From CAYXUG01 sp964468655 (GTDB taxonomy: Bacteria > Fidelibacterota > Marinisomatia > Marinisomatales > CAYXUG01), in the NCBI GenBank assembly GCA_964468655.1, contig CAYXUG010000068.1, forward strand, positions 1 to 9,188: a DNA stretch of 9,188 bases, given 5' to 3'. The notes under the pieces are model-generated. The model worked only from the letters and a program-made list of their open reading frames with translations. It searched no databases and had not been told where the DNA came from. The translations under genes were made by a program, and so were the position numbers. Positions 1-3,408 of the stretch are shown here, one piece after another; the stretch's first letter is position 1; each line of letters opens with the position of its first letter.

Positions 1-60
1 TACGGGCGATCATACTTTATCGGTCATATTAAAAGCCACCCGAAAGAAGTGACAGTGTAA
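1..60 (+). CDS. possible 3' end of a gene cut by the left window edge
   Basis: Frame 1 is open from the window edge to a TAA at 58-60 and would give 19 C-terminal residues, YGRSYFIGHIKSHPKEVTV. The tail is basic and unremarkable and I recognise no family. A second frame is also open from the edge to a TGA at 50-52 (16 residues), so the choice of frame is not secure. Support for a gene is only that an open frame runs in from the edge and that a plausible hairpin with a T-run follows about 150 bases later. If the accessory region is a cassette array, this would be the preceding cassette's gene. Confidence 0.3.
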   Translation, partial: YGRSYFIGHIKSHPKEVTV

Positions 61-289
61 GGCTCCACCCGGCAATGTCCTTTATTCAAGAACTTGCAAT
101 GTGGGGGTGGCCATCTTCCTTCGGGCGCTCATTGTTTTGTTTCTCTTCTTTCCTAGTGTCAGGATGTTTTTATTTACCCCGGCTCGTACTGTGATTCACA
201 CGTGAACAAGCGTGTGGGGTCAAACGATTCCCCGCTTTTTGCCCAACCATACAGCATTTTCAAAAACTTCCTCTGAACAGCGGTATTTG
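61..289. other. gene-free stretch left of the first repeat
   Basis: Together with the repeat that follows, more than 400 bases here hold no convincing gene. The longest ATG-initiated frame I noticed would encode 39 residues (75-194), without a recognisable ribosome binding site or family. The stretch contains the hairpin pair described at 197-240. An inverted 7-mer, CTGAACA (273-279), is matched by TGTTCAG (305-311), so it reaches into the start of the left repeat copy. Nothing else stands out. Confidence 0.5.
214..240 (+). terminator. weak intrinsic terminator candidate
   Basis: GTGGGG (214-219) can pair with CCCCGC (230-235), one pair being G-U, around a 10-base loop. Five Ts follow at 236-240. 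This is a short but GC-rich stem with a T-run, the form of a rho-independent terminator for a + strand transcript entering from the left edge. The stem competes with an upstream hairpin, CACACG (197-202) with CGTGTG (211-216), which shares bases 214-216. Confidence is limited by the long loop and the wobble pair. Confidence 0.33.
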
Positions 290-408
290 CTCCAACGGAC
301 GGCGTGTTCAGTGGAGTGATTTTGGGTATTGGAAACAAAATAAAGATTAGTGTAACATCGAAAATTAGTGGAATGGATTCGCCGTCCGCCAGTGAGTTTC
401 GCCCGTTA
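290..408. repeat. left copy of the repeat flanking hicAB
   Basis: This copy aligns to 1049-1221 along its whole length. Shared landmarks, in order: CTCCAACGGACGGC (290-303, one mismatch with 1049-1062); GTGATTTTG near 316; a GA-rich block containing ACAAAAT and AAGATT (about 335-350); AATTAGTGG; GGATTCGCCGTCCGCC (375-390, exact); and GTGAGTTTCGCCC (392-404, exact). Inside the copy, CGGACGGCG (296-304) and CGCCGTCCG (380-388) are a perfect 9-bp inverted repeat. It ends in CCCGTTAGGT, which resembles the 3' end of an integron attC site (GTTRRRY). Unlike the right copy it has no palindromic insertions, so it is closer to the uninterrupted form. Confidence 0.8.
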
Positions 409-440
409 GGTGTGTGTAATTTATTAATTTGTTTATTCCC

Positions 441-463
441 ATATGATACTGTAATATGATACT
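441..463 (+). promoter_or_regulatory. duplicated 10-mer abutting the hicA start; possible promoter or operator
   Basis: ATATGATACT occurs at 441-450 and again at 454-463, separated by GTA. The second copy ends directly against the hicA ATG. Each copy contains TATGAT, one base from the sigma70 -10 consensus TATAAT. If the first serves as -10 (442-447), the transcript would start about 10 bases before the ATG, giving an almost leaderless message. I could not find a good -35. A direct repeat at this spot is also where an autoregulating HicB, with its C-terminal DNA-binding domain, could bind. Both roles are inferences from position. Confidence 0.4.
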
Positions 464-727
464 ATGCTAAAGCTGGGGAAAAAGTACCAAAGAACATTAG
501 ACAATATTTTTGACTCCCCGGTTAGAGCCAATATTAAATGGGATGACATAGAAAAAATGCTCATTGCATTGGGAGCTGAAATAACGGAAGGGCGTGATTC
601 ACGTGTGAGAATATATCTTAATAAAATCAGAGCTGTATTCCATCGGCCGCATCCCCAAAAAGAGACAGATAAAGGTGCATTAAAATCAATGCGTCGATAT
701 TTAAAAGAAACAGGAGTAAAAAAATGA
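464..727 (+). CDS. hicA: HicA-family toxin (putative mRNA interferase)
   Basis: This is the toxin half of a type II HicAB module. HicA proteins are small basic proteins with a double-stranded-RNA-binding-like fold that cleave mRNA when freed from HicB. The 87 residues belong to a HicA subgroup with an N-terminal extension: KYQRTLDNIF (about 7-16), WDDIEKMLIALGAEI (26-40), EGRDSRVRIYL (42-52), FHRPHP (59-64) and a C-terminal KGALKSMRRYLKETGV helix (70-85). The GS-H motif that carries the catalytic histidine in classical HicA reads GRDSR here; the only histidines are in HRPHP (60 and 63). The ATG at 464 has no Shine-Dalgarno sequence and follows a duplicated 10-mer. The stop overlaps the hicB start (ATGA), typical of translationally coupled TA pairs. 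The family call is secure; activity is inferred. Confidence 0.9.
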   Translation: MLKLGKKYQRTLDNIFDSPVRANIKWDDIEKMLIALGAEITEGRDSRVRIYLNKIRAVFHRPHPQKETDKGALKSMRRYLKETGVKK

Positions 728-1065
728 TGACATACAAAGGATATAGCGGTCATGTTTCATTTGATGATGAAGCAAAAATATTTCATGGCGAAGTTCTTGA
801 CACAAAAGATGAGATTACATTTCAAGGGCAGTCTGTGGATGAAATAGAAACAGCTTTTAAAGATTCAATTAACGATTATCTTGATTTTTGTAAGGAACGT
901 AAAGAAGAGCCTGATAGACCATTTTCAGGTAAATTTGTAGTCCGTTTAGAACCATCGCTTCATCATAGGATTTACCTAAAAGCTGTCCAATCAGGCAAAA
1001 GTCTGAATAGGTGGATTACTGATACATTGATGACCCACTTAACCCGCACTCCACCGGACGGCTAA
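724..1065 (+). CDS. hicB: HicB-family antitoxin
   Basis: HicB neutralises HicA and usually represses its own operon. The 113 residues show the two expected parts. The first is an N-terminal HicB domain with a degenerate RNase H-like fold: YKGYSGHVSFDDEAKIFHGE (4-23), ITFQG (31-35), and the helix and turn FKDSINDYLDFCKERKEEP (45-63). The second is a C-terminal ribbon-helix-helix-like segment from KFVVRLEPSLH (70-80) through AVQSGKSLNRWITDTLM (87-103), which would bind DNA. AGGAG about 7 bases before the ATG is a good ribosome binding site and lies inside the hicA tail. A second in-frame ATG follows directly at 727. The last codons (TPPDG and the stop) lie inside the right repeat copy, so the extreme C-terminus was probably set by the repeat junction. 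Composition is very AT-rich (16 of 60 G+C at 841-900). Confidence 0.92.
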   Translation: MMTYKGYSGHVSFDDEAKIFHGEVLDTKDEITFQGQSVDEIETAFKDSINDYLDFCKERKEEPDRPFSGKFVVRLEPSLHHRIYLKAVQSGKSLNRWITDTLMTHLTRTPPDG

Positions 1066-1114
1066 ACTTGGTGCGTGATTTTGAGAATTAGAGACAAAAT
1101 GAAGATTTGTGAAA

Positions 1115-1140
1115 CCCGCCTACGCTCTGGCTACGGCGGG
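1115..1140. repeat. short palindromic (REP-like) element, type A
   Basis: CCCGCC (1115-1120) pairs with GGCGGG (1135-1140), and TA (1121-1122) can extend the stem with a bulged C, around a loop rich in CTCTGG. The block sits in the right repeat copy exactly where the left copy goes from GTGTAAC straight into ATTAGTGG, so it reads as an insertion. High-GC palindromes like this, dispersed in many copies, are common in environmental bacterial genomes. Only one copy is visible here, so dispersal is inferred. Confidence 0.55.
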
Positions 1141-1173
1141 CATGCAACAATTAGTGGGAGGGATTCGCCGTCC

Positions 1174-1202
1174 GCCCGCCTGAATGACTAAGTCGGGCAG
1201 GC
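1174..1202. repeat. short palindromic (REP-like) element, type B
   Basis: This is an imperfect 29-base palindrome. GCC-GCC at the left (1174-1180) and GGC-GGC at the right (1196-1202) pair, followed by GA with TC, with one C/A mismatch and a T-G wobble. The middle reads TGAATGACTAAGT. It interrupts the right repeat copy between GCCGTCCGCC and GTGAGTTTCGCCC, which are adjacent (one base apart) in the left copy. Its sequence is unrelated to the type A palindrome 34 bases upstream, so two separate insertions are likely. Confidence 0.55.
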
Positions 1203-1253
1203 CTGTGAGTTTCGCCCATTATGCCGATATCTTTATGACAAATCGTAAACGAA

Positions 1254-1820
1254 ATGATTAATATTCTACAAAAAGTATCCCTCGTTTCGGTGTTCATATT
1301 GCTGTTACCCTTATTGGCAATGCAAATCTCCAATGAAGTAGTCTGGGACCTTGCCGATTTCGTTGTCGCTGGTGTCCTCTTGTTCTGTGCAGGTCTGACG
1401 TATGAGTTGGTAGCAAGGAAGGGACGCAATACCACGTACCGATCCGCCGTCGGTGTTGCAGTGGTAACAGCACTTCTCCTTGTCTGGATAAACCTTGCCG
1501 TGGGCATCATCGGAGATGAGAACAACGACGCCAACATGATGTATGTTGGGGTGCTTGCCATGGGAAGCATCGGTTCAATTATGGCGCGCTTCCAACCACA
1601 TGGGATGGCACGTGCCATGTTCGCAACGGCGATCGCTCAGACGTTAGTTGGAGTGATCGCACTGATCGCCGGGTTGGGCTCCATGGGGCCGATCTGGCCG
1701 CGGGATATCTTGATTCTGACCGGGTTTTTCACAGCGCTGTGGATCGGATCGGCCTGGTTGTTTCGGAATGCAGCGCGGGAGAAAACTCTTTCGCGCCGGA
1801 CTGGACCTTATGGTAAATAA
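1254..1820 (+). CDS. multi-pass inner-membrane protein of unknown function
   Basis: I do not recognise a named family. The 188 residues are mostly hydrophobic, with about five to six membrane segments near 8-24, 33-54, 64-86, 96-112, 118-142 and 150-171, and a basic C-terminal tail (REKTLSRRTGPYGK). Between segments lie a basic loop (ARKGRNTTYRS, 54-64) and an acidic, Asn-rich loop (GDENNDANM, 87-95). No catalytic motif is evident, and it resembles the small conserved integral membrane proteins often carried in accessory regions. The ATG at 1254 begins 32 bases after the right repeat copy. No clear Shine-Dalgarno precedes it, and the nearby ATGs at 1221 and 1235 run into early stops. G+C is higher than in hicAB (31/60 at 1501-1560, 35/60 at 1681-1740), suggesting a different origin. 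It is convergent with the gene ending at 1909. Confidence 0.75.
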   Translation: MINILQKVSLVSVFILLLPLLAMQISNEVVWDLADFVVAGVLLFCAGLTYELVARKGRNTTYRSAVGVAVVTALLLVWINLAVGIIGDENNDANMMYVGVLAMGSIGSIMARFQPHGMARAMFATAIAQTLVGVIALIAGLGSMGPIWPRDILILTGFFTALWIGSAWLFRNAAREKTLSRRTGPYGK

Positions 1821-1908
1821 ACAGAGCAAGCAGCGGCACAATCCTCACTCCACTCACTCCTTTGGCGGTGCGTTAAAGTGTTAAATAAAATTAAATATGC
1901 ACGTGGGT

Positions 1909-3408
1909 TTATTCGTTATCATCACCCCGTCCCTTTAATCCTGTCAGCGACAGCGACATGGAAATTCCTATCCCTTTCATGGTATGAATCCAAAGTCCGT
2001 TTCTTAATGACAGCGCAAAATCAAACATGACAGGACCTTTGTAAACGCCGAACCCCATTCCCAATTCTTTTGAGTACCTCCCTCCCCAACTGAAACCAAT
2101 CCTTAACGGAAACCCCGGGAATCGGGTAAATTTCAATCCCATGGACAGTTTCCATTGCTTCTGGACAAACAACCTGTCCTGGAACCCTGCTACAAGATCT
2201 GCCGCTACCAGAAAGTCCTTATCAACCTGCTTGGATACACCAAACCTGAAAATAGCAGGATATCGAATGGAGAATTTTTCACCTGTTTTAAATTTTTCCT
2301 TGTCATTTTCCGGTATATTTTTCCAATCTTCCAATTTTATAATTACGGTTTCATCCGGTTCCACAACCTGTCCATTGGGAAGTGTTATCGATTCGTCACT
2401 ATCCAGTACAACCTGAATCACAACACCGTTGGTATCATCTATAAACAATTCACTGAATTCAATATTTTCAAGTTTAGTGCCGCTGACGCTGTCAATACTC
2501 CCAACATATAAAATACTTGCGCCGTCTATGACATCCTGTCCTTTGTAGCTGAAAATACCTTTATTTCCATCAACGCCAAGAAGGTCTTTGGTGATGGATG
2601 GCCTGTTCCAGTAAATCCTCCCAACCGCATTGATAAGTGAAAATCCCACACGCCACCCGTCAAATTCCTTGAATGTAAAACCCAGATCTAAGCCATATCC
2701 GCTGCCGCCAATTCCCTGCCTCAAGAGATACCTCACCGATCCATAAAATGCCGTGGTGTCAGTGACGATATTTGCCAGACTTTCTTCTTCATCAATACCG
2801 AGGTAGAAAAATCCTTGCAAAAATTTGATGGTTGCCCCCCATGAAAACTTGTCATAAGGAACAGCAAATGAAAACCCATACTCCGTCAGTCCCATAACTT
2901 CATAGCCCAATGTTAAATCCAACGGGCGGTTTAAAGGATTTCCTTTCAAGATCAAATGAAACATATCTTTTGGAATTTTAATATCACCGATCATGACAAA
3001 GTCACTGGTAAATGCCATATTGCCGGCAGTATAATTCAATGCCGGAAGCGCCATGTGAGAATCCATCGTAAACCGTAGTCCATCGCCAATTTCATTGAAG
3101 AATTCCGTTTTTAATTTCTCGTTTTCACGTTCAAGATTAGCGCCGTTGTATTTGGTGTAATTTTCCAGTGAAAAGAAATTGTTCAAAAGTCCGTAGTTAA
3201 GAGTGAACATTTGCCACATAAACGGTTTATCGTGCTGGTATGAGAGATTGGCAGGGTTGACACCAACGGCGTAAATACCATCCGCCAGAACAGTATAGGC
3301 GCCACCGAGTGATACCATTCTTGGGTCCCGTTTAATTTGAGCTGGGAGAATATCCCCCAAAACAATTAGAACTGCTAATAGGGTAGCAGTTTTATTTATT
3401 TTTGTCAT
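1909..3408 (-). CDS. predicted outer-membrane beta-barrel protein (PorV/UPF0164-like)
   Basis: The 499-residue product begins with a signal peptide (TKINKTATLLAVLIVLGDILPA, cleavage probably near residue 23). It then has RMVSLGGAYTVLADGIYAVGVNPANL (30-55), the opening of the PorV/PorQ/FadL-like barrels of the Bacteroidetes-Fibrobacteres group (small-residue turn, then NPA-L). Alternating aromatic and glycine strands follow, ending in GMGFGVYKGPVMFDFALSLR and a final amphipathic strand (GIGISMSLSLTGLKG). Substrate and function cannot be read from the sequence. The start at 3408 has AGGA three bases upstream and lies inside the last codons of the upstream lipoprotein gene (17-bp overlap), so translation is probably coupled. 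A hairpin (3367-3394) covers codons 6-14. The subfamily assignment is less certain than the barrel call. Confidence 0.8.
   Translation of the reverse strand: MTKINKTATLLAVLIVLGDILPAQIKRDPRMVSLGGAYTVLADGIYAVGVNPANLSYQHDKPFMWQMFTLNYGLLNNFFSLENYTKYNGANLERENEKLKTEFFNEIGDGLRFTMDSHMALPALNYTAGNMAFTSDFVMIGDIKIPKDMFHLILKGNPLNRPLDLTLGYEVMGLTEYGFSFAVPYDKFSWGATIKFLQGFFYLGIDEEESLANIVTDTTAFYGSVRYLLRQGIGGSGYGLDLGFTFKEFDGWRVGFSLINAVGRIYWNRPSITKDLLGVDGNKGIFSYKGQDVIDGASILYVGSIDSVSGTKLENIEFSELFIDDTNGVVIQVVLDSDESITLPNGQVVEPDETVIIKLEDWKNIPENDKEKFKTGEKFSIRYPAIFRFGVSKQVDKDFLVAADLVAGFQDRLFVQKQWKLSMGLKFTRFPGFPLRIGFSWGGRYSKELGMGFGVYKGPVMFDFALSLRNGLWIHTMKGIGISMSLSLTGLKGRGDDNE
3367..3394 (-). promoter_or_regulatory. hairpin spanning the lipoprotein stop and the early barrel gene
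   Basis: AACTGCTA (3370-3377) and TAGCAGTT (3384-3391) are perfectly complementary around a 6-base loop. The stem can grow by three more pairs (one G-U) to 3367-3394. In the - strand mRNA it starts about 15 bases after the barrel gene's ATG and contains the lipoprotein's TAA, so it could affect coupling between the two. It is also explained by repeated Ala/Leu codons of the signal peptide. Function is not shown. Confidence 0.35.

Larger units (their letters stand above)
1049..1221. repeat. right copy of the repeat flanking hicAB, with two palindromic insertions
   Basis: This is the second copy of the element seen at 290-408, in direct orientation. It keeps the inner inverted repeat, CGGACGGC (1055-1062) with GCCGTCCG (1167-1174). 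It is about 54 bases longer because of two blocks absent from the left copy, about 1115-1145 and about 1177-1203, each a short palindrome. The element's conserved end, GTGAGTTTCGCCC (1205-1217), is followed by ATTATG where the left copy has GTTAGG. It overlaps the last 17 bases of hicB and ends 32 bases before the next gene. Confidence 0.8.

Noticed and set aside
75..194. 39-codon open frame starting at an ATG in the left gene-free stretch
   Set aside because: No ribosome binding site, no conserved pattern, and a Trp/Phe/Ser-rich composition expected by chance.
191..610. similar words GTGATTCACACGTGA (191-205) and GTGATTCACGTGTGA (in hicA, near 594)
   Set aside because: The second is explained by the conserved GRDSRVR codons of HicA; the match is short and imperfect.
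433..753. 106-residue open frame on the - strand
   Set aside because: It is antisense to hicA across its full length, has no family resemblance, and hicA/hicB explain the sequence well.
1151..1618. 155-residue open frame on the - strand
   Set aside because: It is antisense to the membrane protein gene and runs into the repeat; it reads as low-complexity basic and Thr-rich sequence typical of a shadow frame.
3021..3055. two GCCGG words in the barrel gene as a possible hairpin
   Set aside because: They are in direct, not inverted, arrangement and lie in ordinary coding sequence.
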